Below are positions 51,527-59,781 of a stretch of DNA of 64,000 bases, piece by piece. The stretch is taken from the NCBI GenBank assembly GCA_947626275.1, contig CANQRL010000005.1, forward strand, positions 1 to 64,000, read 5' to 3'. The notes beneath the pieces are model-generated. The model did not search any database. It had not been told where the DNA came from and saw nothing but the letters and a program-made list of their open reading frames with translations. The stretch is from an uncultured Bacilli bacterium. GTDB taxonomy: Bacteria > Bacillota_I > Bacilli_A > RF39 > UBA660. The position numbers and the translations under genes were made by a program. How positions within the stretch are numbered: the first letter of the stretch is position 1; the number at the start of each line of letters is the position of its first letter.

Positions 51527-52015
51527 CTATTTTTGGATTTTTTTCATAACTTCAATATAGCGGTCTTTGTAGCCACTGCTGTGGTAAAAGTCTTTAGCGT
51601 GTTCATTGTACCCAAAGACCCCTAAAAGAACTGCTTTACAACCAATACTTTGAAAGTATTCTTCCATATGAGCAAGTAGTTTTTTGCCAATTCCTTTACG
51701 CCTAGCTTCCCTTGTTACTACCAATTCTGTTACTCGTCCACGTTTAGGAGATTGAAAATCTAGCGTCTTTTCTTCTTCGTTGTTAATTACTCCAGCGATT
51801 AAACCAACAATCTTATTAGAATCCTTTGCTAAAAAAATTTTTCCATGATATTTCTTGACTTCTTGCATGGTCTTGGCAAAGTATTTTTCGCGGTATTTAT
51901 CGGTTAGAATGTTGTAGTGATCTTTATCAATAGAAACGATATATTCCTGCAATTCCACTAGCAAATCTTTAACATTCTCTTCATATTTTTTATCATAGTT
52001 TATAATTTCTATCAT
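51527..52015 (-). CDS. GNAT-family N-acetyltransferase
   Basis: 162 residues. The ATG at 52015 has GAAGAGGG 6-7 bases upstream. A longer frame starting further up has no RBS and overlaps a TATAAT. Motif A 'ELVVTREARRKGIGKKLLAHM', and 'FYHSSGY' motif B. Substrate unknown. Monocistronic. Confidence 0.88.
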   Translation of the reverse strand: MIEIINYDKKYEENVKDLLVELQEYIVSIDKDHYNILTDKYREKYFAKTMQEVKKYHGKIFLAKDSNKIVGLIAGVINNEEEKTLDFQSPKRGRVTELVVTREARRKGIGKKLLAHMEEYFQSIGCKAVLLGVFGYNEHAKDFYHSSGYKDRYIEVMKKIQK

Positions 52016-52188
52016 TTTTCCCTCTTCTTTTTCAAGTAGTTTACTTTCCATCATTATAGCATAAGTTTTTCTGGAAAAAAAGAGAGGCGTATGAAGAAAC
52101 GTCAAGTATCCATTTCTTTTTTATTGGTTTCTTGACTTATAGGAGACAAGATGATAACATGTAATAGAGAATAAGTAGGTGGTAATAA

Positions 52189-53112
52189 GTGATATTGGAT
52201 GTAAGTTACGGAGATGGAAGCGCCGAAGGATTGTTGGCATCGATGAGTCTTATAATGGGAATTGCAGGTGTGATTTCCCTCATTTCGATTGTCGCACAGT
52301 GGAAATTATTTAAAAAAGCTGGAAAGTCTGGTTGGCTATCTATTATCCCTATTGTAAATATATTTGTGTTGATGGATATTGCGAAAATTCCAAAATGGAA
52401 GTTTATTCTTTTATTTGTTCCTATCGCCCAAATTTATATTATGTTTAAACTTTATATTGAACTTGCACATCAATTTGGAAAGTCAACGGGCTTTGGGGTA
52501 GGAATGGTTTTCTTACCAATTATTTTCCTTCCAATGTTAGCCTTCGGAAGTGCCACTTATCTTGGATCGGTTGCGGATGCTCCTATGATGAACTATACGT
52601 ATAGTGTATCTTCTACTCCAAACCCTTCCTCTATGGGAGGTATGCAACCAATGAATAATGGAATGGCTCCTATGATGGCTCAACAACCGATGAATCAAGG
52701 TATGCAGCCAATGAATAATGGAATGGCCCCAATGATGGGACAACAACCGATGAATCAAGGTATGCAGCCAATGAATAACGGAATGGCCCCAATGATGGCT
52801 CAACAACCGATGAATCAGGGTATGCAGCCAATGAATAATGGAATGGCCCCAATGATGGCTCAACAACCGATGAATCAGGGTATGCAGCCAATGAATAATG
52901 GAATGGCTCCTATGATGGGACAACAACCGATGAATCAGGGTATGCAGCCAATGGGATATGGCCAAGTGCCACAACAAAATTATGCACCAGTTGCTCCTCC
53001 AGGAAAGAAAATATGTCCTGCTTGTGGAAATCAAGTAGCGCAAGATGCCCCAACGTGCTTCTTATGTGGACATAAATTTTCCTCTTTGGAAACCAATAAT
53101 TCTAGTATTTAA
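52189..53112 (+). CDS. DUF5684-type membrane protein with Met/Gln/Asn repeats and zinc ribbon
   Basis: 307 residues starting at GTG with AGGTGG upstream. N-terminal helices (about 12-110, 'LFKKAGKSGWLSIIPIVNIF' and 'FLPIIFLPMLAFG') match DUF5684. It continues with five 20-residue Met/Pro/Gln/Asn-rich repeats (152-251) and a C-terminal zinc ribbon 'CPACG...CFLCGHKF'. The same zinc-ribbon/linker theme as the gene at 9894. Function unknown. Confidence 0.78.
   Translation: MILDVSYGDGSAEGLLASMSLIMGIAGVISLISIVAQWKLFKKAGKSGWLSIIPIVNIFVLMDIAKIPKWKFILLFVPIAQIYIMFKLYIELAHQFGKSTGFGVGMVFLPIIFLPMLAFGSATYLGSVADAPMMNYTYSVSSTPNPSSMGGMQPMNNGMAPMMAQQPMNQGMQPMNNGMAPMMGQQPMNQGMQPMNNGMAPMMAQQPMNQGMQPMNNGMAPMMAQQPMNQGMQPMNNGMAPMMGQQPMNQGMQPMGYGQVPQQNYAPVAPPGKKICPACGNQVAQDAPTCFLCGHKFSSLETNNSSI
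52642..52941 (+). repeat. Five perfect-length 60-bp tandem repeats
   Basis: Each unit encodes MQPMNNGMAPMM(A/G)QQPMNQG. Units differ by a few synonymous changes and Ala/Gly at one codon. Recent copy-number change is likely. Confidence 0.95.
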
Positions 53113-53142
53113 AAAAGTTCATATTGATATGAACTTTTTATT
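53112..53142. terminator. Bidirectional terminator
   Basis: Stem AAAAAGTTCATA/TATGAACTTTTT with TTGA loop, between opposed genes ending at 53112 and 53138. Confidence 0.85.
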
Positions 53143-53653
53143 TTAGCTTTCTTAAAAAATCTAAACTTTTAATCTTTGGAAAATCCTCTTCGCGTTCCTC
53201 TTCACAAAATAGGATTGATTTTCCTCCGGCTTCTTGCCATTCCATTACATTTTTTAAGCGATCGTCTACTAATACGACATTTCCGTGATAAAAAGATGGG
53301 GGAACAATATCTGATTTTTTCAAGGTAGGGGGAACAGAAATGATAGGAATAAGAATTCCTTTTTTTCTTAGAAAGTGAATTTTAGCAGTTTCTTCTATTT
53401 CATTATTATTTTGGGTTAGCAAATGGATTCTTTTTAAGTGAGTTTGTACTTCTTTTAAAATGTCAATACTACCATTTACTTGCTCAGAAGAAAAGATATG
53501 TTTTTCCCAGTCTATTGTTTGAAGCGCTTTTTTCCAACCAATTTCTGCCGCAATTTTGGCAATTCTTTGTTCCGTATTAATAATAACCCCATCTATGTCA
53601 ATCATAAAAACGGTTTCGTCGTCGATGAGTGCTTGAATATCTAATGCATCCAT
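53138..53653 (-). CDS. HAD-superfamily phosphatase
   Basis: 171 residues. HAD motifs: 'FMIDIDGVIIN' (D-x-D), 'HLLTQNNNE' (motif II T), Lys at 'LKKSDIV' and 'VVLVDDRLKN' (D-D). Small cap. Probably a 5'-nucleotidase or sugar phosphatase, substrate unknown. It starts 3 bp after the stop of the zinc-ribbon gene upstream, so it is co-transcribed. Confidence 0.85.
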   Translation of the reverse strand: MDALDIQALIDDETVFMIDIDGVIINTEQRIAKIAAEIGWKKALQTIDWEKHIFSSEQVNGSIDILKEVQTHLKRIHLLTQNNNEIEETAKIHFLRKKGILIPIISVPPTLKKSDIVPPSFYHGNVVLVDDRLKNVMEWQEAGGKSILFCEEEREEDFPKIKSLDFLRKLK

Positions 53654-53656
53654 GTT

Positions 53657-53845
53657 CTATCTCTTATTATCTTTAGAAATGTCAATTGCTTCATAGCCAC
53701 AGTGAGGACATTTTTGTAGGTGTGTAAGTAGTTGATCGTTACTTTCTTTTGTACCTAAGGAATAATTAACGCTAAAGACAAGAAGTTGACTACTTTCTTT
53801 CCCACATTTTGCACATTTTAAGGTTTGTTTTAATACTTTTGTCAT
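53657..53845 (-). CDS. Small zinc-ribbon protein, 62 aa
   Basis: Two zinc-knuckle pairs, 'CAKCG' (about 11-15) and 'CPHCG' (about 46-50), about 30 residues apart. No further family is recognised. RBS AAGGAAGGG. Translationally coupled with the HAD gene (3 bp apart). Confidence 0.75.
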   Translation of the reverse strand: MTKVLKQTLKCAKCGKESSQLLVFSVNYSLGTKESNDQLLTHLQKCPHCGYEAIDISKDNKR

Positions 53846-53961
53846 TCTTTTTCCCTTCCTTTTTCGCCCTTATTATATTCAATTCTCTAGGAAAAGAAAA
53901 GAGAACAAATGTATTTAAAACCTTTATAAACTTAGTATTTTCTATTTTTTGGAAGAAAATA

Positions 53962-54014
53962 AAAAAGACTTTTTAAGGTGGACACAAATCGTTCACATCA
54001 AAGAAGTCTTTTTT
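53962..54014. terminator. Bidirectional terminator
   Basis: Long stem AAAAAAGACTT/AAGTCTTTTTT with a 30-nt loop that holds a small inner stem, T runs on both strands, 10 bp before the pstS-like stop. Confidence 0.8.
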
Positions 54015-54024
54015 TACACTCTAA

Positions 54025-54927
54025 TTATTGAATAGGTACGTATCCCGCTTCCGTTGCTACTTTTTGACCACGACTTGATAACATCGCCTCTTTCAATTTC
54101 ATAACATTTTCATTTGTTTCATCCTTACGAGTTACGATATAGTAAGCTGTTAAAATCGGATAGGTTCCATTTTGAATGGTGTCGTATTCTGGCTTAATAC
54201 CGTTAATTGCTAGATATTTCAAATGGTCATTTTTATACATAGAGTTCGCATAATAGTAGTAAGAATATCCGATAGAATCAATACCATTATCATAATCTGC
54301 TACGACATCAATGATTCCAATCATTGTCTCAACTTGTTCGGTTGTTGTAGGAACTTTTACTGGTTTTCCCTTCATGACAAGACTGAGTAATCCTGTTTGA
54401 CTACCGGAATTGGTAGGTCGTTGAAAAGCAATAATATTCGCATCTTTTCCACCTAACTCTTTCCAATTGGTAATCTCTCCGGTATAGATTTTTTGTGCTT
54501 CTTCAAACGTAATACTATCAACGGGATTTTCTTTATTGACAAAGAAGATGAATCCTTCGTTTACTACTTTAGTAACTTCTAATTCTACTCCCTTTTCTTT
54601 TGCGAGGGCTAGTTCTTCTTCGCTTGGTTCTGTTACCACGATTAAGTCAGTTTCATGATTGATTAGTTTTACATAGCCAGGGTGAGTATTCGTGTATTCT
54701 ATACCTATTTCTTTCGTTGTTTTGCCAGTAAAATTTTCAATAAAGGCATCGACTAGAGGTTGGGTTGCTAAAGAGGCATCTATTCTTGGTAGTGTCTCTT
54801 TCGTAAATAGGATAGATCCTTCTTTTTGCCCATTTCGAATGAAGATATAAAAACTAATACAACTAGCAATCATCAAAATTACTACTCCTCCATAGAGAAG
54901 AAATTTTTTTCTATTTTTATTTTTCAT
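54025..54927 (-). CDS. PstS-like phosphate-binding protein
   Basis: 300 residues. N-terminal TM/signal anchor (about 9-30, no lipobox Cys is evident), then the PBP type-II fold: 'RIDASLATQPLVDAF' (S/T-ligand loop), 'DLIVVTEPSE', 'EGFIFFVNKENP', 'AQKIYTGEITNWKELGG' and 'NSGSQTGLL' (phosphate clamp). No pstCAB genes are next to it. Paired with the DUF3298-like gene upstream (10-bp gap). Possibly a phosphate sensor. Confidence 0.82.
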   Translation of the reverse strand: MKNKNRKKFLLYGGVVILMIASCISFYIFIRNGQKEGSILFTKETLPRIDASLATQPLVDAFIENFTGKTTKEIGIEYTNTHPGYVKLINHETDLIVVTEPSEEELALAKEKGVELEVTKVVNEGFIFFVNKENPVDSITFEEAQKIYTGEITNWKELGGKDANIIAFQRPTNSGSQTGLLSLVMKGKPVKVPTTTEQVETMIGIIDVVADYDNGIDSIGYSYYYYANSMYKNDHLKYLAINGIKPEYDTIQNGTYPILTAYYIVTRKDETNENVMKLKEAMLSSRGQKVATEAGYVPIQ

Positions 54928-54936
54928 TTTTTCCTC

Positions 54937-56427
54937 CTAAAAGCTTAAATTTTCTTTGCCAAAATTCTCAAAAGAAACGAATGTTGAATAGTCACCAGAT
55001 ATGGCCCGTATGCCTGTCTCGTTAAACTCGTATGTTACGTTTTTCATCAGTTCTTTTGCTAATTCAACGTTTCCTTCTGTTTCTCTATAGAAACTATTTA
55101 AAATAACCGTTTCATAATCATATCCTTTTTGAAAGATGTCTTCTACTTGATCGATTCTTCGACCATCTGTGGTTATTAAGATTCCTTTTTCCTCTTTTTT
55201 GGTACAACGGATATTTTTATCCTCGTCGTAATAGGTTAGGAAGTTTAGGCCATCAACGTTATCAAGATTTTGCTGGTAGCGAACTTTTTTTGCTTCCTTT
55301 TCAAAATATTGTTTGTCCATACTACAAATTTGCGTATTCAAGTAACCTAAGTAATATGTAGAAAAATCTGTGTTCTTTGAGACTTCTCCCGTCACATTAA
55401 AGTATTGAAATTGGTTAGTATCTACTTGCTTTAAGAATTCCTTCTGAATGTCTTCAAATTGAAAAAGTTGATTTATTTTTTGTTTCTCTTCCCATTCCAT
55501 TTCACTTCCATCTGTTGTAAAAATAGTGTCGACGAAGAGATTATCGTTTTGATATCCTACTTGATAGTATAGAAGAGGATTTGCCTGTGTTACATACGAA
55601 ATATTCTTAAAGCCAATGTCTTCTATATAAAGGGAATCTTTTGAACGATATTTAGTAGGATAGGCAAAATATTCTCCATATTTGTCGATGGGCAAGTGCA
55701 CATCATAACTGCCAATCTCTAACAAAATTCCTTTTGTATCGAAGAAGAATGAAATATTTTTTTTATCTAGATTTTGAATAAGTTTCCAAACCTCGTCTTC
55801 GATATTCACTTTTTCTTTTTCATCACTGTGTTGTTGATTTCCTTCCTCATCATAGTAAATGGAATTCTCTTCTTCTTGAAGGGAAATGGTATAGGTAAGA
55901 GCCTGTGTTAATAGACTGTTAATTACTGTTTTGTCGGTGAATAAATCTTCAAAGGAAATCTCTTTTCCGTCTTTTAGAGAGATATTAAAATAGCGATAAT
56001 GGTCAAAAATGGGTTCTCCATATTCGTCGTAGCAGGAACCATAGGATTGAATGGATAAAACATCGTTAAAATTTGCTTCTTCCCGTGAGAATAGGAAACA
56101 CTCTTCTGGATTTTTTTGCTTTTCTACGAGTGCTTTAGTTTCTTCATAGAAAGCTTTGAGTTGGGCATTGATATTATTTTCTATTTCCTTATTTTTTAAC
56201 CCTGAAATTTGTAAGTAGTTCATGTTTTCGTTTATTTCTATTTTTTGAATTCTTAAACCGTTTTGATTGTAGGTATCATACATCGTAACTCCCGTTCCCA
56301 TTTTCTCTAAAGGGGGGTCTTTTTCCTTTTGAGAGGTCATTGGACGAGTTGCGAAAAAGTATGTGATAGTGAGCGCTAAAACCCAAATAAAAGCAATGCA
56401 AATGCCAATAATAACTCTTTTTTTCAT
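54937..56427 (-). CDS. Membrane-anchored DUF3298/DUF4163-like protein
   Basis: 496 residues. TM helix about 5-27, exported region with 'RYFNISLKDGKEISFEDLF' (typical of DUF3298/PdaC-like domains), and a second half resembling the same fold. A region with 'NIRCTKKEEKGILITTDGRR' is unlike. Exact role unknown. It lies 9 bp upstream of the PstS-like gene, so they are likely co-transcribed. Confidence 0.72.
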   Translation of the reverse strand: MKKRVIIGICIAFIWVLALTITYFFATRPMTSQKEKDPPLEKMGTGVTMYDTYNQNGLRIQKIEINENMNYLQISGLKNKEIENNINAQLKAFYEETKALVEKQKNPEECFLFSREEANFNDVLSIQSYGSCYDEYGEPIFDHYRYFNISLKDGKEISFEDLFTDKTVINSLLTQALTYTISLQEEENSIYYDEEGNQQHSDEKEKVNIEDEVWKLIQNLDKKNISFFFDTKGILLEIGSYDVHLPIDKYGEYFAYPTKYRSKDSLYIEDIGFKNISYVTQANPLLYYQVGYQNDNLFVDTIFTTDGSEMEWEEKQKINQLFQFEDIQKEFLKQVDTNQFQYFNVTGEVSKNTDFSTYYLGYLNTQICSMDKQYFEKEAKKVRYQQNLDNVDGLNFLTYYDEDKNIRCTKKEEKGILITTDGRRIDQVEDIFQKGYDYETVILNSFYRETEGNVELAKELMKNVTYEFNETGIRAISGDYSTFVSFENFGKENLSF

Positions 56428-56476
56428 TTTCTACCAACTCCTATTTTATATTGTATCACAAAGAACTTTTAAACCA

Positions 56477-56517
56477 CAAAAAAACAATCTTATCTAAATT
56501 TTTTCTCATCCAAGATT
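56477..56517 (-). terminator. Terminator of 94-aa protein gene
   Basis: Minus strand AAACAATCTT/AAGATTGTTT with 19-nt loop and T run, at the 56506 stop. Confidence 0.7.
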
Positions 56518-56790
56518 GTTTGTAAGCATATTTAAAAAGTCCTTAACAGATACGAGTTCTTTATCTATTTTTTTATATAGATCAACAATTCTTTTTTTAT
56601 ATTCTTGAATTTCTAGGTTTTGTTGTTCCTTTTTTTTAGGTAAGAGGGGAGCATCTTCTTTTAAAAATTTTAAATGTTCTTCATAGGAATGAATCATAAT
56701 GCTATACATCCGAATAAAAAATCGTGCATCTTGGATAGCTTGGGATATTTCTAATACTAAAGATAATGCAGCTTCTCTTTCATCCCTCAT
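56506..56790 (-). CDS. Hypothetical coiled protein, 94 aa
   Basis: From the ATG at 56790, chosen because GGAAGAGG lies 5-6 bases upstream and the longer frame adds a hydrophobic stretch with no RBS. Helical, charged, 'ARFFIRMYSIMIHSYEEHL' and 'IQEYKKRIVDLYKKIDKEL' suggest helix pairs. No family recognised. Divergent from the XRE gene. Confidence 0.6.
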   Translation of the reverse strand: MRDEREAALSLVLEISQAIQDARFFIRMYSIMIHSYEEHLKFLKEDAPLLPKKKEQQNLEIQEYKKRIVDLYKKIDKELVSVKDFLNMLTNNLG

Positions 56791-56908
56791 AGAACCTCTT
56801 CCTTTCATCAAAAAAATTATAACATAGAATAGCAAAAAATATAACTTATAATAGCAATTTAACAACCATTCTTTCAATTAATGGGAAAATGAAATAAAAG
56901 GTGGTAGT

Positions 56909-57364
56909 ATGTTAAATTTCTCTAGGTTAAAGGACATAAGGGAAGATAACGATATGACACAGGAAGAAATGGCAAAAGTTTTAAAAGTTAATCGCTCTAC
57001 ATATTCTTTATGGGAACTATCAATCAATATTATTCCGCTTCCAAAATTATGTGAATTTGCGGATTATTTTTTAGTATCTATTGACTATGTTTTAGGATTG
57101 ACAAATGAACGTCGAAGAAAAGCGGCAAAAGGAAAGTTTAATGTTCAAAAACTAGGAAATCATATGCAAAAGATTCGCAAAGAAAAACAGTTATCACAAG
57201 AAGATGTAGCGCGGATGTTAGGAGTAACACAGGCATGTATTAGTAAGTGTGAGAAGGGTAAATCCTGTATCTCAACTTTAAATCTATACACCTTCTGTAA
57301 AGAGTTTCAAATATCGATGGATAGTCTTTGCTATGAAGAGAAAGAGATTTATAGTTATTCTTAA
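56909..57364 (+). CDS. Tandem XRE-type helix-turn-helix regulator
   Basis: 151 residues, two complete HTH_3 domains: residues about 7-65 ('MTQEEMAKVLKVNRSTYSLWE') and about 88-145 ('LSQEDVARMLGVTQACISKCE'). Two lambda-repressor-like domains in one chain are unusual, the second resembling the first only in pattern. No ligand domain. RBS AAGGTGG. A structured RNA is convergent downstream. Confidence 0.85.
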   Translation: MLNFSRLKDIREDNDMTQEEMAKVLKVNRSTYSLWELSINIIPLPKLCEFADYFLVSIDYVLGLTNERRRKAAKGKFNVQKLGNHMQKIRKEKQLSQEDVARMLGVTQACISKCEKGKSCISTLNLYTFCKEFQISMDSLCYEEKEIYSYS

Positions 57365-57368
57365 GAAC

Positions 57369-57404
57369 GAAAAAGCAACTTCATTTTAAAAGTTGCTCTT
57401 TTCT
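57369..57404 (+). terminator. Terminator of the XRE gene
   Basis: Stem AAGCAACTT/AAGTTGCTT followed by a T-rich tail. Confidence 0.8.
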
Positions 57405-57455
57405 TTATTTGATACTTACTATTATTCTTTATAGTAATCACCTTACTATTTAGAT

Positions 57456-57604
57456 AATAAAAACATCTGAAAACAACAATTGTTGATTTCAGATGCAATC
57501 CAACAAGGGATAACATCTGATTCACACAATCAAATGTATCCTTTTTTATTTTATGCAAGTTTCCTTGACACATTCATCATAACATAAAAACGACTCTTCT
57601 GCAA
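57456..57604 (-). ncRNA. Structured small RNA gene, copy 2 (promoter plus ~113-nt RNA)
   Basis: Promoter TTGCAG (complement of 57599-57604), 17 bp, TATGAT (57576-57581), predicted start at 57569. The first 28 nt repeat copy 1 (5096) with one base change. Hairpin 1 (57508-57541, GGATA-CATTTGATT/AATCAGATG-TATCC), a linker containing TTGG, and terminator hairpin 57464-57495 keep the same distances. The stems differ in sequence but still pair. No convergent peptide gene is seen here. A 70-codon reading frame running through the RNA is not conserved with copy 1 and is not taken as a gene. Confidence 0.7.
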
Positions 57605-57611
57605 GTCGTCT
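57587..57611 (-). terminator. tRNA-Ala terminator overlapping the RNA-gene promoter
   Basis: Minus strand ACGACT/AGTCGT hairpin and T run. The -35 of the structured RNA lies in it, as at 5050-5080. Confidence 0.7.
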
Positions 57612-57648
57612 TTTGTTATACTCGAAAAGTTCGAGTTAATTATCAATC

Positions 57649-57725
57649 TGGTGGAGGATAAGGGATTCGAACCCTTGACCCCCTGCGTGCAGGGCAGGTG
57701 CTCTAGCCAGCTGAGCTAATCCCCC
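57649..57725 (-). tRNA. tRNA-Ala (UGC)
   Basis: 77 nt. Acceptor GGGGGAT/ATCCTCC with the G3-U70 identity pair, anticodon loop CTGCACG giving TGC, encoded CCA. Confidence 0.96.
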
Positions 57726-57800
57726 AAAATGGGTCATAAACGTGACTACTGCTTCATTATATCGGAAAAAGGGTTTGTTGTCAATAGATAATTGTTAAAA

Positions 57801-58826
57801 TTACACGCTTTTGACCTTCTGATAAGGTTTTAAAGTTTGAAGAAGGTAGTTAACTACCCGATCAATACTTTTTGTACTAACTTTTCTCGTTCCAATTTGA
57901 TAACTAGTAATAAATAAATTTGCTTCTCTAGGTTCACAATGCATATAAATATCTAGGCTTGCAATAAAGGAAAGAACGTATCCCATCTCTTTATCTAGAG
58001 ACTTTTCTAATAGTTCGTAGAGATATTCCGTATCAAAAAGGGCAGAAAAGTTTTCAAAATGATTGGTCGCTCCTCGTAAATATCCTGATTGCTGTTTGAG
58101 CTGCATTAGGAGTAGGAGGGCGTGATACAGTCTAATTGCTCGAACTAGATAGTGATTTAAAGATAAAACTCTTTGCTTTTCTACCTCTTCTATGGAATCG
58201 TAATTGCGGAATATATCAAAGCCATAATGCTCTCTTGTCATTGGTGTTAATTCGGCGTAATAGATAGATGGGTTAAACCCGTACTTGAGATAATTTTCTA
58301 CATGACTAGCTTCGTGTAAAAGAGTAATGGCATCTTGGACAGTATTGATACAATTAATCAAAATATAATACTCATCCCTATGCAAAAAGTAATTTTTTCC
58401 TAAAAAAATAGATGGATTCGCAAGATAGCGAAATTGGATTCTTTCTCCTTTTCCAGTAATTTTTCGAAAATAGTTATAATCGTTTGGTTCTTTTCTTCGC
58501 ATATAAGTTTTTGCTAAATCTACTGCTGCAGCTTCTCCATAGGAAGAAAGGTTGGGAATAGGAAGTTCGAGCTCTAATTGATGGAGTTGTGCTCCAAAGT
58601 AGAGAATGGCATCAATTTCTTCTTTGCGAGTGGCTGGCTGAAAATGATTAATTGCTTTTTTGAATTGATAGGAGTTAATAGCAGGGGTATCTTCTTGTAA
58701 GATATCACTTACATCAGCTAACATCTCATCATAGACAAAAACGGCAGCTTGACTTTCTGCACTTCGTGAATTGATACAAAAGTTTCTTTTTTCTTCTATG
58801 TCTTCTAATTGCCAACCGTACCGCAT
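57801..58826 (-). CDS. Putative zinc metallopeptidase (HExxH)
   Basis: 341 residues from the ATG at 58826, after GGAGGAAG. A single HExxH in 'ITLLHEASHVENYLKYG' (about residues 170-185) with a downstream Glu candidate in 'YYAELTPMTREHYGF', as in M3-like/oligoendopeptidase relatives but much shorter than the usual 550-600 residues. Cytoplasmic. Substrate unknown. Confidence 0.68.
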   Translation of the reverse strand: MRYGWQLEDIEEKRNFCINSRSAESQAAVFVYDEMLADVSDILQEDTPAINSYQFKKAINHFQPATRKEEIDAILYFGAQLHQLELELPIPNLSSYGEAAAVDLAKTYMRRKEPNDYNYFRKITGKGERIQFRYLANPSIFLGKNYFLHRDEYYILINCINTVQDAITLLHEASHVENYLKYGFNPSIYYAELTPMTREHYGFDIFRNYDSIEEVEKQRVLSLNHYLVRAIRLYHALLLLMQLKQQSGYLRGATNHFENFSALFDTEYLYELLEKSLDKEMGYVLSFIASLDIYMHCEPREANLFITSYQIGTRKVSTKSIDRVVNYLLQTLKPYQKVKSV

Positions 58827-58873
58827 AACTTCCTCCAAGTGCTTATTTTATCATCAACAATAGGGAAAGTCAA

Positions 58874-59296
58874 TTAATGAATAGTATTACAAATTCCTTC
58901 AATAGGCTCGTAAAAACAATGGCTTTTGTACTGCCCTGCTAGAGGTTGATCATACCATTTTGGTAAGCAAGCATTCGTTCCTGGAGCATAAAACCATAAA
59001 GCATTGGTAGCAGGGTGGTAATATTCGCCTTTTATGACTCTATCTGCAAGGTTTCTTTCTTTCGTCGTAGGGGACCCATAAAAGAGAGTACTAGAAGTAC
59101 TACTGTATCCTCCTGGATTTTGGTTGATGACTTGCGTAAGCGTTGTTAGGTTCTTAAAGGTATAACAGTCGGCAAGAACTCTATTGACGGTAACATTTCC
59201 AACCATAAGCATTCCAAGGGCACCCTCCCCAAGCGCTTCTGCTCTCATGAGTCTAGCTAAAAGATCTCTTTCTGCATTTGTATATTTAATAACCAT
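58874..59296 (-). CDS. CwlJ/SleB-type cell-wall hydrolase
   Basis: 140 residues, only the Hydrolase_2 catalytic domain: 'ERDLLARLMRAEALGEGALGMLMVGNVTVNRV' with the catalytic Glu in 'RAEA', and 'NPGGYS', 'HPATNALWFYAPG', 'KSHCFYEP'. It is the size of Bacillus CwlJ (about 142) and, like it, lacks a signal peptide. The family cuts cortex peptidoglycan at germination, yet no other spore gene is visible here. Promoter TATAAT about 25 bp upstream. Confidence 0.85.
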   Translation of the reverse strand: MVIKYTNAERDLLARLMRAEALGEGALGMLMVGNVTVNRVLADCYTFKNLTTLTQVINQNPGGYSSTSSTLFYGSPTTKERNLADRVIKGEYYHPATNALWFYAPGTNACLPKWYDQPLAGQYKSHCFYEPIEGICNTIH

Positions 59297-59383
59297 CTTA
59301 TCACCAGTATATTATATGTTTTTATGCTTGAATAATTTAGGTGATTATGCTATAATGGACATTGTCAACCGGGAAAAATTCTT

Positions 59384-59457
59384 AGGGGTGTAGTTAAATG
59401 GTATAATAACGGTCTCCAAAACCGCTGTTGGGAGTTCGATTCTCTCCACCCCTGCCA
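59384..59457 (+). tRNA. tRNA-Trp (CCA)
   Basis: 74 nt. Acceptor AGGGGTG/CACCCCT, anticodon loop CTCCAAA giving CCA, encoded CCA. Confidence 0.95.
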
Positions 59458-59469
59458 TTTAAGAAGAAT

Positions 59470-59500
59470 AAGTAGTAGTAATGCTACTTTTTTTATTTAA
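59470..59500 (+). terminator. Terminator after tRNA-Trp
   Basis: AAGTAG/CTACTT stem and T run. Confidence 0.75.
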
Positions 59501-59684
59501 TTTATTACTATAAAATTGTTTCAGGGTATTCTTATCAACGTTTTTATTTTTTTATTGCTATTCTCCAAGACCCTTCAAAATGTGTCAAAGTTTCTAAATA
59601 ATAACCTGTTTTATCATCCTATTCATCTAATACTTTTTAATTTTATGAGTACTTAATTTGCTAGAACATCTATAAAAAATCGAA
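59501..59684. other. Intergenic, nothing recognised
   Basis: AT-rich, no ORF with RBS, no tRNA or repeat seen. Confidence 0.4.
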
Positions 59685-59712
59685 CAAAAAAGCGAGAATA
59701 TTTCTCGCTTTT
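59685..59712 (-). terminator. Terminator of DUF262 gene
   Basis: Minus strand GCGAGAA/TTCTCGC with ATA loop and T run. Confidence 0.78.
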
Positions 59713-59781
59713 AACATTTCTGTTCGAAATTAATGATACAAAAATATGTCTCATGTATTTCTTCCCTAAGTAATGTAGTAA

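Noticed and set aside
52537-53043. Long minus-strand frame opposite the tandem repeats
   Set aside because: It is produced by the 60-bp repeat read backwards (Leu/Ile/His/Ser repeats), with no RBS, and overlaps a well-supported gene.
57361-57573. A 70-codon frame on the minus strand through the copy-2 RNA
   Set aside because: Its first codons coincide with the conserved RNA 5' region, but in copy 1 the same frame is closed by stops almost at once, and hairpins rather than codons are conserved. No proper RBS spacing.
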